A stretch of 32,030 nucleotides of DNA from CAYNRG01 sp964399545 (GCA_964399545.1 CAYNRG010000013.1:1-32030); one strand, 5' to 3'; counted from the stretch's first letter, positions 15,925-23,334 are shown. Notes: a model not told the origin generated them from the sequence alone. Translations and numbers: made by a program.

Positions 15925-16998
15925 TCAATTACCTTCAGATAATTTTTGTTTTTGGTCTTCAGCTAAAAGTCCCGCAATAACATCATCCAACTTCCCCTCG
16001 ACAATTCGATCTAACTGAGTAATAGTTAATCCAATTCGATGATCAGTTACACGGTTTTGTGGATAATTATAAGTTCTAATTTTTTCTGAACGATCCCCTG
16101 TTCCCAATTTACTTTTTCTCTCTTTATTCTTTTGCTCATCTTCTAATCGTTTAACTTCAGCATAAACTTTAGCACGAATCATATTCAATGCTGTAGCTCT
16201 ATTTTCTATTTGACTGCGCCCATCTTGACATTTCACTGCGATGCCTGTAGGTGTATGAATAATCCTTACTGCAGAATCGGTTTTATTGACATGTTGTCCA
16301 CCAGCTCCACTAGCACGCATAGTTTCAATTTCCAAATCTTTCATATCAATATCAAAATCATCTTCTGCTATTTCTGGATTTACTAAAACAGTTGCCGTTG
16401 AGGTATGAATTCTTCCCTGAGTTTCTGTCTTAGGAACTCGCTGTACTCGGTGTGATCCACTTTCAAATTTTAGTTGTCCATATGCACCATCCCCTTTTAC
16501 AAGGAAAGATACTAAAGTAAACCCTCCCGCTTCAGCTTCCATCATTTCGATTAATTCTGTTTTCCAACCACGGCTTTCTGCATAACGTGTATACATACGA
16601 TATAAATCTCCCGCAAAGATATTTCCTTCATCACCCCCAGCAGCTCCTCGAACTTCGACAATAGCATTATTGTCATCTACCGGGTCCTTGGGAATCAATA
16701 AAACTTCAACTTTCTCTAAAAGAGCTTCTTTTTGAGGAACTGTTTCTTCAAGTTCCATCTCTGCCATCTCTTTTAATTCAGCATCATTTTCTTTTAAAAG
16801 CTCTTGGGCTTCTGTAATTCTTTTGTCCAAACTTCTTAATTCTGTAAAAGCATCTACCGCACCCTTTAATCCTGCTTGTTCTTTTGCCAATTTTCCCATT
16901 TGGCGAGGGTTCTTCATGACTTCATCACTCATAAGCAAATCATTTATTTCTAAATATCGATCTTCAATTTGCTGTAATCTTTTTACAATAGCCTCCAT
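15925..16998 (-). CDS. prfA: Peptide chain release factor 1
   Basis: A 357-residue RF1 that recognises UAA and UAG stop codons. The codon-reading P-x-T motif is PKT within HRVQRVPKTETQGRIHTST. The catalytic GGQ loop is RASGAGGQHVNKTDSAVRI. The C-terminal region NYPQNRVTDHRIGLT is intact. Length is standard. It lies between tdk and its modifier prmC in one operon. Confidence 0.97.
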   Translation of the reverse strand: MEAIVKRLQQIEDRYLEINDLLMSDEVMKNPRQMGKLAKEQAGLKGAVDAFTELRSLDKRITEAQELLKENDAELKEMAEMELEETVPQKEALLEKVEVLLIPKDPVDDNNAIVEVRGAAGGDEGNIFAGDLYRMYTRYAESRGWKTELIEMMEAEAGGFTLVSFLVKGDGAYGQLKFESGSHRVQRVPKTETQGRIHTSTATVLVNPEIAEDDFDIDMKDLEIETMRASGAGGQHVNKTDSAVRIIHTPTGIAVKCQDGRSQIENRATALNMIRAKVYAEVKRLEDEQKNKERKSKLGTGDRSEKIRTYNYPQNRVTDHRIGLTITQLDRIVEGKLDDVIAGLLAEDQKQKLSEGN

Positions 16999-17013
16999 TA
17001 TGCCCTCTCTTTC

Positions 17014-17610
17014 CTATTTCAACTTTGATGGCTTATCTACCACCGTATGACAATGACGACAACGAGCTTCATAACTTTCAGAAGCTCCAACTAAAATTAG
17101 TGGATCACTCCAGTTCGCAGGTTCTCCATTAACGAACCGTTGTGTCCTTGTTCCAGGAGCTCCACAACCACTGCATACAGCAGTCAATTTCGTAACAAAT
17201 TCTGCTTCTGTAATCAGCCTTGGCATCACTCCAAAAGGTTCCCCTCTAAAATCCATGTCTAAGCCTGCAACCATAACTCTTTTTCCTTGTCCGGCCAGAT
17301 ATTCACATACCTCTACAATTCCTTCATCAAAGAATTGAACTTCATCAACCGCAACCGTATCAACTTCATCGGTAATATATTCTAAAATTTCTTGTGATTC
17401 TGCCACAACAATTCCTTCTAGTGAACTTCCTGCATGAGAAACAACACGAGTATCTCCATATCGAGTATCGATAGCTGGCTTAAAAACTAAGACCTTCTTT
17501 TTAGCAAACTCTAACACTTTTACACGACGAATTAATTCCTCTGTTTTCCCTGCAAACATGCAACCCGAGATGACTTCTAACCATCCTTCTCGATATCGAT
17601 GATACATCAT
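17014..17610 (-). CDS. tdk: Thymidine kinase (type II)
   Basis: A 198-residue salvage enzyme phosphorylating thymidine. The P-loop variant SGCMFAGKTEELIRR is near the N-terminus. DTVAVDEVQFFDEG contains the conserved DExQF. Four cysteines form the structural zinc site (CSGCG and CRHC). I start at the tandem ATG giving MMYHRYREGW, which matches known N-termini. A longer reading adds twelve atypical residues and would begin on top of a possible -10 (TAAAAT on the minus strand, 17647-17652). It heads the operon leading to prfA and prmC. Confidence 0.94.
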   Translation of the reverse strand: MMYHRYREGWLEVISGCMFAGKTEELIRRVKVLEFAKKKVLVFKPAIDTRYGDTRVVSHAGSSLEGIVVAESQEILEYITDEVDTVAVDEVQFFDEGIVEVCEYLAGQGKRVMVAGLDMDFRGEPFGVMPRLITEAEFVTKLTAVCSGCGAPGTRTQRFVNGEPANWSDPLILVGASESYEARCRHCHTVVDKPSKLK

Positions 17611-17669
17611 AACTTCATTCCCTACTTTCTCTTTTATTTCTTTCATTATTTTATCACAATCTGAGTGAA

Positions 17670-17693
17670 TAAAAAAGAAGACAAATTGTCTTC
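17670..17693 (-). terminator. Terminator of rpmE
   Basis: GAAGACA/TGTCTTC stem with a three-base loop and a six-base T-run on the minus strand. It overlaps the rpmE stop codon and separates rpmE from tdk. Confidence 0.8.
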
Positions 17694-17896
17694 TATTTCA
17701 TACCGTATTTCTTATTGAACTTCTCAATTCGACCTTGAGCTGCCGCGAAACGTTGTCTTCCTGTATAAAATGGATGACAGTTTGAACAAGTATCTATCTT
17801 AATTTCTTTTCTTGTTGAACTTGTTTCAAACTCATTCCCGCAACTTGCACAAGTTACAGTTACCTTTTGGTATTCTGGATGAATTCCTTGTTTCAT
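17693..17896 (-). CDS. rpmE: Ribosomal protein bL31 (zinc-binding form)
   Basis: A 67-residue large-subunit protein at the bridge to the small subunit. The two CxxC pairs (VTCASCGNEF and DTCSNCHPFYTG) mark the zinc-containing C+ type rather than the zinc-independent paralogue. The C-terminal RIEKFNKKYGMK is typical. The gene has its own promoter, a leader hairpin and a terminator, so it is a single-gene unit upstream of tdk, in the usual Bacillota order. Confidence 0.96.
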   Translation of the reverse strand: MKQGIHPEYQKVTVTCASCGNEFETSSTRKEIKIDTCSNCHPFYTGRQRFAAAQGRIEKFNKKYGMK

Positions 17897-17916
17897 ATCA
17901 TTTTTCTCCTTCCGCC

Positions 17917-17937
17917 TTAGACCTCTTATCAGTCCAA
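17917..17937 (-). promoter_or_regulatory. Leader hairpin of rpmE, possible L31 autoregulatory site
   Basis: On the minus strand TTGGAC and GTCTAA pair (one G-U) around a nine-base loop, just upstream of the GGCGGAAGGAG ribosome site. Structured L31 leaders are known in Bacillota. Whether this hairpin belongs to that class needs a covariance model search. Confidence 0.45.
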
Positions 17938-17952
17938 AGTAAGTGCTTATCT

Positions 17953-17981
17953 ATATTAGCATAGCTACCATAATAAATCAA
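17953..17981 (-). promoter_or_regulatory. Promoter of rpmE
   Basis: On the minus strand TTGATT and TAATAT are separated by 17 bases, with a TG extension (TGCTAATAT). The predicted transcript starts about 50 bases before the ATG and contains the leader hairpin. Confidence 0.75.
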
Positions 17982-18107
17982 GACTAACCTTTAAACAAGT
18001 TTTGTTGAAATCTACCGAATTAAACAATAACTGGTCCATCTCTATCACCTTTGTGATTTTCAAAATGTTTTCTTGATAAAAAGCTTTCTTTTTATACAAA
18101 AATTCAA

Positions 18108-18113
18108 TATAAT
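18108..18113 (+). promoter_or_regulatory. -10 element for tRNA-Leu
   Basis: A consensus TATAAT lies 13 bases before the mature tRNA 5' end. The best -35 at 17 bases (TTTCTT, 18085-18090) is poor. Confidence 0.5.
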
Positions 18114-18126
18114 AAAAGAGGTTATC

Positions 18127-18212
18127 GAGCGAATGGCGGAATGGCAGACGCGCAGCACTAAGGATGCTGTGTCAATTATGACGTGAGAGTTCAAGTCTCT
18201 TTTCGCTCACCA
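18127..18212 (+). tRNA. tRNA-Leu, anticodon AAG
   Basis: An 86-base class II tRNA. The acceptor stem GAGCGAA pairs with TTCGCTC and is followed by A and an encoded CCA. The anticodon stem CAGCA/TGCTG encloses the loop CTAAGGA, giving anticodon AAG at 18160-18162. The long variable arm and the T arm with TTCAAGT fit tRNA-Leu. A34 would need deamination to inosine to read CUU and CUC. It stands alone with its own terminator. Confidence 0.95.
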
Positions 18213-18243
18213 AATTAAGTTAAAATAATAGATTTCTATTTTT

Positions 18244-18281
18244 AAAACCCTCCAGTTAATAACTTTGGAGGGTTTTGTTCT
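18244..18281 (+). terminator. Terminator of tRNA-Leu
   Basis: An 11-bp stem AAAACCCTCCA/TGGAGGGTTTT followed by a T-rich tail, about 30 bases after the tRNA. Confidence 0.88.
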
Positions 18282-18299
18282 TATTGAAATTAAATCAAT

Positions 18300-18330
18300 A
18301 AAAAAAGAAGGTTACTCACTCCTTCTAATT
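18300..18330 (-). terminator. Hairpin with T-run on the minus strand, no gene before it
   Basis: AGAAGG/CCTTCT stem followed by seven T on the minus strand. No minus-strand coding gene lies directly upstream of it, so it may end an unannotated RNA, or serve the plus strand weakly (tail AATTTTTA). Confidence 0.5.
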
Positions 18331-18360
18331 TTTATGGATTTTCATCCAAAACGGGGGAAA

Positions 18361-18394
18361 GAAATTTATCAAATATCATTTATTTGATGATTTC
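18361..18394. repeat. Long inverted repeat upstream of trxA
   Basis: ATCAAATA and TATTTGAT form a perfect 8-bp arm pair around five bases. The match continues outwards as GAAAT/ATTTC after small bulges. It lies about 85 bases before the trxA promoter. It could be an operator or part of an RNA on the minus strand. Confidence 0.55.
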
Positions 18395-18476
18395 ATTCTA
18401 TAGGATGGATGTGTAAATACTATGATAGAAATGTGAAAGTTTTGTGTAATTTTCAAATGTATTTTAGTCATTTTTC

Positions 18477-18505
18477 TTTATACTCTATTTATACTGTGCT
18501 ATACT
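18477..18505 (+). promoter_or_regulatory. Promoter of trxA
   Basis: TTTATA and TATACT are separated by 17 bases, with a TG-extended -10 (TGCTATACT). The predicted start point is about 20 bases before the start codon. Confidence 0.65.
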
Positions 18506-18531
18506 CATAATTGAAAAGGAGGACATCACTT

Positions 18532-18840
18532 ATGTCAGTCACTCATTTAACCAAAGAAAATTTCCAACAAGAAGTGCTAGAGTCAACTCAACCTGTCTTA
18601 GTAGATTTCTTTGCTGCATGGTGTGGACCTTGTAAAATGCTCGCACCTGTCATTGAAGAACTTGCTCAAGAAGATCACGGATTTAAAGTTTGTAAAGTGG
18701 ATGTTGAGGAACAACCTGAACTAGCGCAACAATTTTCTGTTGTAAGTATTCCTACATTAATTGCATTTAAAGATGGAAAAGCAACAAATACCTCTGTTGG
18801 ATTTAAACCAAAACAAGCTTTAATTGATATGGTCAAATAA
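18532..18840 (+). CDS. trxA: Thioredoxin
   Basis: A 102-residue cytosolic disulfide reductase. The active site WCGPC sits in FFAAWCGPCKMLAP, and the cis-proline segment SIPTLIAFKDGK is present. I start at the ATG giving MSVTHLTKENF, because AAAGGAGG lies eight bases before it. A TTG seven codons upstream would begin inside that ribosome site. The gene is a single unit with its own promoter and terminator and is the only sizeable plus-strand protein gene in the window. No thioredoxin reductase gene is adjacent. Confidence 0.95.
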   Translation: MSVTHLTKENFQQEVLESTQPVLVDFFAAWCGPCKMLAPVIEELAQEDHGFKVCKVDVEEQPELAQQFSVVSIPTLIAFKDGKATNTSVGFKPKQALIDMVK

Positions 18841-18854
18841 ATTATCTACTATTT

Positions 18855-18891
18855 AAAAAGTCGTCAAACACATTAGTTTAGCGACTTTTTT
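18855..18891. terminator. Terminator between convergent trxA and the dga-like operon
   Basis: AAAAAGTCG/CGACTTTTT with an inner AAAC/GTTT extension and a T-run on the plus strand. The A-run lets it act on the minus strand as well, ending the operon that runs toward it. Confidence 0.82.
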
Positions 18892-18907
18892 ATTTGTTTA
18901 AAAAACA

Positions 18908-19006
18908 TTACAACTTTAATAGAACTTCCTTTTTAACCTCATCTACAGTAATGGATGATTCCGCTTTAAATATCCTAGGAATTTCCTTATACAGATTGAA
19001 CCCCGA
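18908..19006 (-). pseudogene. Possible coding remnant behind the KDGP aldolase gene
   Basis: After the aldolase stop codon a different minus-strand frame stays open for 32 codons and reads like protein (NLYKEIPRIFKAESS then ITVDEVKKEVLLKL). It has no start codon and no ribosome site. It could be the end of a deleted operon gene or chance. I do not recognise the parent. Confidence 0.25.
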
Positions 19007-19011
19007 TTAAA

Positions 19012-19761
19012 CTAATATAGGGTTGAAGTATCAGTAATTACCTTTTCAGTCAACTCCATTAATGTCTGAACATCTTTAATTTTAGTATCTCCTGTGTTTG
19101 AATCAATAATCGAAGTATAAATGTGTGGAATCACTTTTTTTACTCCTTCATTCAATATTATTGTAAGTATTTCTTCAAAATTATTCAAATCAATCCCACC
19201 TGTGGGTTCCAAAATAAAATCTTCGCTAGCACAGGCTGCTGCAACAGCTCTTAATTCTTCTTTTGTTTTCAATCCATTCATAGGGAAAAATTTTAAAGAG
19301 TTTCCTCCCATATCCTTAACCATAGCAATTGCTGCCTCAACTGGAATCACAGCCTCTTCTTTCACTAAAGAACTTACAGGTCCAGTCGACACCTTCACAA
19401 ATCCCACTTTTCCTGTAGGAGAAACCAGTGCATTAATTAACTTACCCTCTCCTTGTGCCTTTGCTCTTGTATAACCCACACCTGTAAAAACTTGATTTAC
19501 ATGATCAGCCTGAACTTTTTCAGCTAAGTCACCAACCATTTTCCATTGATTGGGATTACCTCCACCTAAGCCGATGGATAATCGTCCATTTAAAACTTGA
19601 CTATACCTAGACATGTCTTTCACCGCATCTTGAACTGTCTGATAGTTCGAGCTTAGCACACCAACAACAGCATATCCTTGAGCAACTTTATCAATTTCTA
19701 TAGCATTCTCTATTGATCCTGCAAGAACATTAAGACAAACTCTATCTTTATAAAATTTCAT
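19012..19761 (-). CDS. dgaF: 2-dehydro-3-deoxy-phosphogluconate (KDGP) aldolase, DgaF family
   Basis: A 249-residue class I aldolase expected to split 2-keto-3-deoxygluconate 6-phosphate into pyruvate and glyceraldehyde 3-phosphate. The Schiff-base lysine is probably Lys157 in GGNSLKFFPMNG. EPTGGIDLNNF (185-195) is the phosphate-binding end of the barrel. It belongs to the KDGP aldolase family of DgaF and EF_0839 rather than the Eda family. Its start lies 14 bases inside the dgaE-like gene, a strong sign that both act in sequence. It is the last gene of the nine-gene operon. The gene symbol is by homology and the true upstream substrate is unknown. Confidence 0.88.
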   Translation of the reverse strand: MKFYKDRVCLNVLAGSIENAIEIDKVAQGYAVVGVLSSNYQTVQDAVKDMSRYSQVLNGRLSIGLGGGNPNQWKMVGDLAEKVQADHVNQVFTGVGYTRAKAQGEGKLINALVSPTGKVGFVKVSTGPVSSLVKEEAVIPVEAAIAMVKDMGGNSLKFFPMNGLKTKEELRAVAAACASEDFILEPTGGIDLNNFEEILTIILNEGVKKVIPHIYTSIIDSNTGDTKIKDVQTLMELTEKVITDTSTLY

Positions 19762-20863
19762 TTATTTCTCCTTTCATAATATCTTGTATCCGGTTTACAA
19801 TAACGACAATATCTGCATCTACCATTACTCTTGGATCAAAATCAATGTAACCTGATTGAATATGGTGGGAGCGTGTGTAAATAGGAATCTCGCCTTTTCT
19901 TAATGCATCATGCAATTCAAAAATTGATATATCTGCATCATTCATTTGAACTCTTACTCTCTCTATATTTCGCTTTCCCTGTTCCTGAACTATTTTCACA
20001 TCTAGATTTGGAATTTCAACTAAGCTTTGGAATAATTGACTACAAATCTCTTTTTCACGTTCTTTCTTTTTAGGAAGTTTATCTTCGTAGACCATAAGCG
20101 CTTGTAACAAGCCAATCATATTCTCCTTCCCTACCTTAAAGGGACGTCCCACTCCAAAGGTTTGCATCCGGCACCAATCAATCATCTCTTTTTTTCCTGC
20201 TATGAATCCTGATGTTGGTCCGCCTATTGCTTTTGCTCCACTATAAATAACCGCATCTACTCCCAATTGTGTATATTGGGTCAAAGACTCTTCAGCGGCT
20301 ACATCTAAAATTAGTGGAACTTTATATTTCTTAGATAAGGCTGTTACTTTTTCTAAAGATAACATATCCATTTGAGAGGTATGGTGGGATACTACAAATA
20401 AAATCCCTGCAACATCATCATCTAAAACACTTTCAATTTCATGCTCCTGTGTTTTATTTACAGTCCCAACCTCCACAACTTGTCCACCACCAAGTTGTAT
20501 CATCTGTGTTAATGGTGCACCAAAATTAACCGCATGCCCTTTTTGAATTACAATTTTATTCCGGCTTGTTTCAGGATGTGGAATTTGGTTAACCAACTTC
20601 CAATCCCACCTTGAAACTAGTGCAGCTACCGCAATTACAATTCCCGCTGATGCTCCAGCAGTAATAAAACCCGCTTCCGTTCTACAAACAGAAGCAATTG
20701 CTTGGCTTGCTATCTCTTGAAGCTCTTCTATTGAAACATAAGACTGGGAAGACTGTTTCATCACTTCTGCAACTTCATCATCTAAAATACTCGCTCCTAA
20801 ATAAGTCATTTTCCCAGCGCAATTAATTACTTTTTTAATCTTCAATTCATCAATTACATTCAT
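19748..20863 (-). CDS. dgaE: PLP-dependent ammonia-lyase, DgaE/SelA-like family
   Basis: A 371-residue fold-type I PLP enzyme. The PLP lysine is Lys211 in VIYSGAKAIGGPTSG, and Asp187 in PLILDVAAEE should contact the pyridine nitrogen. In DgaE this fold removes ammonia from D-glucosaminate 6-phosphate to give KDGP, which the next gene product would cleave. I start at the ATG (MNVIDELKIKKVINCAGKMT) with GGAG eight bases upstream. A GTG one codon earlier is possible. It begins four bases after the DUF4310 gene. The reaction type is well supported by pairing with the aldolase. The exact amino sugar acid is inferred. Confidence 0.86.
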   Translation of the reverse strand: MNVIDELKIKKVINCAGKMTYLGASILDDEVAEVMKQSSQSYVSIEELQEIASQAIASVCRTEAGFITAGASAGIVIAVAALVSRWDWKLVNQIPHPETSRNKIVIQKGHAVNFGAPLTQMIQLGGGQVVEVGTVNKTQEHEIESVLDDDVAGILFVVSHHTSQMDMLSLEKVTALSKKYKVPLILDVAAEESLTQYTQLGVDAVIYSGAKAIGGPTSGFIAGKKEMIDWCRMQTFGVGRPFKVGKENMIGLLQALMVYEDKLPKKKEREKEICSQLFQSLVEIPNLDVKIVQEQGKRNIERVRVQMNDADISIFELHDALRKGEIPIYTRSHHIQSGYIDFDPRVMVDADIVVIVNRIQDIMKGEINEIL

Positions 20864-20866
20864 CAC

Positions 20867-21529
20867 TTATACTCCAAAAGTAGCTAATCCTAATAAAGCT
20901 GAAATATATCCTAAAATCATCGCTCCTAATACAGCCCCACCAATAATAGGCGCCTTTTTCCGATGACAAATAATAGCTCCAATCATTGCTCCTACTCCAA
21001 CATAAAAGTCAAATTTAGCTGCCATAATTAAGATAATTGGTCCAAACCATTCACCTACAATGTTTCCTGCTCCAACCATAATATCAGTCCCCATCGAATC
21101 ATATCCTCCAGGCATTAATTTTCTAACTCCTAAAATAATAATCGACAAGACTAACCCAATGATTGCTCCAGTTAAAAGGGCTAACCAAAAATTTTCTACT
21201 AAGGACGTATATCCCATAGATAAGAAGAGACCAGGAAGTCCAGCACCTACTCCTGTCATGATTGCGCCTCCAATATCCAAAATACCTACAAGAGGACCTT
21301 CTAAAATACGAGCCATAAGAAATCCACCCGTATATCCAATGAGTGCAGCAAAGCTACCTGTAGCTAAAGCTTCTGAAAGCATAACAGTTACAGATGTTGT
21401 TGAAAAAGATCCTGTTTGATACTGAATAAATACACTGGTCCCAGCAAAAACACCCGCACAAATTAACATCATAAAAATTGCAAATGCATTTTCTGTCATT
21501 AACCGTTGTTCTAATTTCATTTTATTCAT
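20867..21529 (-). CDS. DUF4310 family membrane protein, putative transport component
   Basis: A 220-residue, very hydrophobic protein with about six or seven membrane segments and several glycine-rich stretches (GYTGGFLMARILEGPLVGIL, GGAIMTGVGAGLPGLFLSMG). It matches the uncharacterised DUF4310 (EF_0833-type) family, which I know only as part of this gene cluster. It has a GGAGGAAAG ribosome site. The only other membrane protein of the operon, DUF4311, is directly upstream. I infer that the two form the membrane part of an uptake system for the substrate of the downstream DgaE/DgaF-like enzymes. No known transporter motif is visible. Confidence 0.8.
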   Translation of the reverse strand: MNKMKLEQRLMTENAFAIFMMLICAGVFAGTSVFIQYQTGSFSTTSVTVMLSEALATGSFAALIGYTGGFLMARILEGPLVGILDIGGAIMTGVGAGLPGLFLSMGYTSLVENFWLALLTGAIIGLVLSIIILGVRKLMPGGYDSMGTDIMVGAGNIVGEWFGPIILIMAAKFDFYVGVGAMIGAIICHRKKAPIIGGAVLGAMILGYISALLGLATFGV

Positions 21530-21541
21530 TTTTCTTTCCTC

Positions 21542-22249
21542 CTATAGTGGTAATTTTTCTCTAAAGTATGCAATCATTAAGAACATAATAGCTACAAACG
21601 AAATCATTGTTATTGCTCGTCGGCTCTTCAAACCTGCATCTTCAACCGCCTGTCCAACTAAAATACCAAGCACACATCCCGGTGTTGCATTTCCCATAAT
21701 ATATTGTGCCAAAACTCCAAAAATTGTAGCAAATGTACCATGATTTTTTCCTGCATTTAAAGCTGACATCCAAAAAGCTACTGGAAGTACAGGATTTAAA
21801 ATTAAATCTGCTGCTGGTGAAACAACATTAGCCGCAATAGTGGACATCGTTTGTGGAATTGAACTTGCTAATGTATTTAGTACAGTAACCAATGTTGCTC
21901 CAATCAATCCACCACTAATCATCATTTTTAGTGGACTTGATGAAGCATCTTTGCTTTTAAATGTTGCAATAGATAATCCTGCTGCCCATTGAGGAACAAT
22001 ACGATGTAGCACATCTGAACTTAATGAACCTGTTCCTACTACCGAACCTGCAGAACTAAAGAAAAATCCTAACCCATAACTAAAGTGAGCGATGGGATCT
22101 CCATTACAAGCATTCATCTCTCCAAGTGTTCTAAACGCCCCCATTCCTTGAATTGTTGGAGCATGATACATTCTTGCCGCTCCGCCTGCTGCTCCCGCTC
22201 CTGCAAGACCACCAACAATCATAGATTTCATAATTAAATCAATCATCAT
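21542..22249 (-). CDS. DUF4311 family membrane protein, putative transport component
   Basis: A 235-residue membrane protein with about six hydrophobic segments. The Gly/Ala-rich N-terminus (MIVGGLAGAGAAGGAARMYH) and the polar loop FRTLGEMNACNGDPIAHFSY are distinctive of the DUF4311 (EF_0832-type) family. ATG-ATG at the start overlaps the DUF4312 stop (ATGA) behind a strong GAGGAGGAA site. The conserved polar residues inside hydrophobic segments, and the pairing with DUF4310, suggest a permease dimer comparable in position to the IIC/IID pair of mannose-type PTS. Function is unproven. Confidence 0.8.
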   Translation of the reverse strand: MMIDLIMKSMIVGGLAGAGAAGGAARMYHAPTIQGMGAFRTLGEMNACNGDPIAHFSYGLGFFFSSAGSVVGTGSLSSDVLHRIVPQWAAGLSIATFKSKDASSSPLKMMISGGLIGATLVTVLNTLASSIPQTMSTIAANVVSPAADLILNPVLPVAFWMSALNAGKNHGTFATIFGVLAQYIMGNATPGCVLGILVGQAVEDAGLKSRRAITMISFVAIMFLMIAYFREKLPL

Positions 22250-22545
22250 TCTTCCTCCTCTACATGATTTAATATCGTTGCATCAACAATCAACTGACAC
22301 GTTAATTGTATTTCTTGATGCTCTACAGGAAAAAAGAAAAGCATAAATTTTTTAATCTTTTTTCGTCTATTACTCTCAAGCAGTTTGCATGAAATAATAT
22401 GCATTTCAACCAATAGCCCAGTAGCTTTAAAAAGAACTTCTTTTCGAACCTGATTAAAAATTTTCTGATAAACTTCTTCTTCATTTTTTCCTGTTTTTGT
22501 AATTTCCAAATCAATTTGCTGTTTTTCTAGTAATTCTTTTTTCAT
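22246..22545 (-). CDS. DUF4312 family small soluble protein
   Basis: A 99-residue protein without membrane helices. The N-terminal half is helical and charged (EVYQKIFNQVRKEVLFKATG) and the C-terminal half looks beta-rich (VEHQEIQLTCQLIVDATILN). It matches the DUF4312 (EF_0831-type) family of the cluster. It is one base behind the SFCGS gene and overlaps DUF4311, so all three are probably made in fixed ratio. I see no catalytic motif. A cytosolic partner of the membrane pair is the simplest inference. Confidence 0.75.
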   Translation of the reverse strand: MKKELLEKQQIDLEITKTGKNEEEVYQKIFNQVRKEVLFKATGLLVEMHIISCKLLESNRRKKIKKFMLFFFPVEHQEIQLTCQLIVDATILNHVEEEE

Positions 22546-22546
22546 C

Positions 22547-22918
22547 TTATTTCTCTTGTTCTATACGATATTTATAGTAGGCCTCTGTAATTTGCCTTCC
22601 TAATTCTTCTGTATCCATAAATCCAAATCCTAAGGCTTCAAATCCATTTTTCACTGCTAATACTCCAGCTTGAACATCACGCATGTCATATTTTGCTTTG
22701 TATCCGTGCTTATTCTGCGCTGCTAGGGCACCGCCACCGCCACCGCCACAAAAACTAATTCCTAAATCTGCTTCATTCTCCTTCATTACATCGCCTAACT
22801 TCATATCTGCTCCAATTCCTGGAATTAAGATAGCAATCCCTCCTGCTATTTCCACTCCTTTTGCAACATTCTCTCCTTTTCCCATTCGATGGGCAATTAC
22901 AATCTTTACTTTTCTCAT
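22547..22918 (-). CDS. Glycine-rich SFCGS family protein
   Basis: A 123-residue soluble protein of the family named for the motif SFCGS. Here the motif is GISFCGGGGGGALAAQ, with Cys57 followed by six glycines and no Ser after the first Gly. His10 (VIAHRMGKGENVAKG) is another candidate functional residue. A GGAGG site precedes the ATG. The family has no known function and occurs with DUF4310-4312. A small protein with an exposed Cys beside a Gly loop could be a phosphoryl carrier (IIB-like) or nucleotide-binding subunit, but this is speculation. The Gly run is encoded by a perfect DNA repeat (22730-22747). Confidence 0.8.
   Translation of the reverse strand: MRKVKIVIAHRMGKGENVAKGVEIAGGIAILIPGIGADMKLGDVMKENEADLGISFCGGGGGGALAAQNKHGYKAKYDMRDVQAGVLAVKNGFEALGFGFMDTEELGRQITEAYYKYRIEQEK
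22730..22747 (-). repeat. Hexanucleotide tandem repeat in the SFCGS gene
   Basis: Three perfect copies of GGCGGT on the minus strand encode the six glycines after Cys57. It is strikingly G+C-rich for this genome and could vary by slippage in two-glycine steps without shifting the frame. Confidence 0.85.
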
Positions 22919-22941
22919 AGTTCCTCCTTTTTTCCTATATT

Positions 22942-23334
22942 TTAGTCTGTTGTTCCTGTTTTAATTCGCTCTAACATAGAGCCAAAATGTGTGGCAATCA
23001 GAAAAACTTCATTGCCATCAATCTCTTGATTCAATTGCTCTTGTATGATTCGCTGAAAATCCAACTTCATTCCTTGGATTTCATCAGGAATCTGACCCCA
23101 CATTTCTTCATCAATCTCAATTCCTCCTTCCTTATTCTTTAATCGATGATATAACGTTGCCAAATGCGTAATAAACGTTACTCCAGCACTTGTATCAAAA
23201 ATAATTTCTTGCTGCTTCGCAAAGTTTAAGAAAGAAATTGATACATCTACTATTTTCTCTCTATCTTCTTTTTCAATATCCTCCCAATCTTTAGTTCTCT
23301 CCTGAATAACTTGGTTAATTTTATTGATTTCCAT
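22942..23334 (-). CDS. Stand-alone PRD domain protein (EF_0829 type)
   Basis: A protein of about 130 residues consisting of one PTS regulation domain. His57 lies seven residues before Arg64 in FITHLATLYHRL, and His116 lies in EVFLIATHFGSML. Both positions match the phosphorylatable histidines of PRDs. It has no DNA- or RNA-binding domain. The start is uncertain because several in-frame ATG/GTG codons overlap the end of the amidohydrolase gene. I chose the one giving MEINKINQ. PRDs are normally phosphorylated by HPr or EII proteins, so this links the system to the PTS even though no EII is encoded here. Confidence 0.8.
   Translation of the reverse strand: MEINKINQVIQERTKDWEDIEKEDREKIVDVSISFLNFAKQQEIIFDTSAGVTFITHLATLYHRLKNKEGGIEIDEEMWGQIPDEIQGMKLDFQRIIQEQLNQEIDGNEVFLIATHFGSMLERIKTGTTD

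Noticed and set aside
18410..18475. Possible 31-residue minus-strand peptide near the inverted repeat upstream of trxA
   Set aside because: No ribosome site and no protein-like pattern. The hairpins there suggest RNA or operator function instead.
18511..18531. TTG start extending trxA by seven codons
   Set aside because: The extension covers the strong AAAGGAGG ribosome site that clearly serves the ATG at 18532, and thioredoxins do not have this N-terminus.
21060..21419. Long open frames opposite membrane-protein genes (also opposite the permease, atp and surface-protein genes)
   Set aside because: They are antisense shadows with no ribosome sites and unnatural, low-complexity translations, lying entirely inside well-supported genes.
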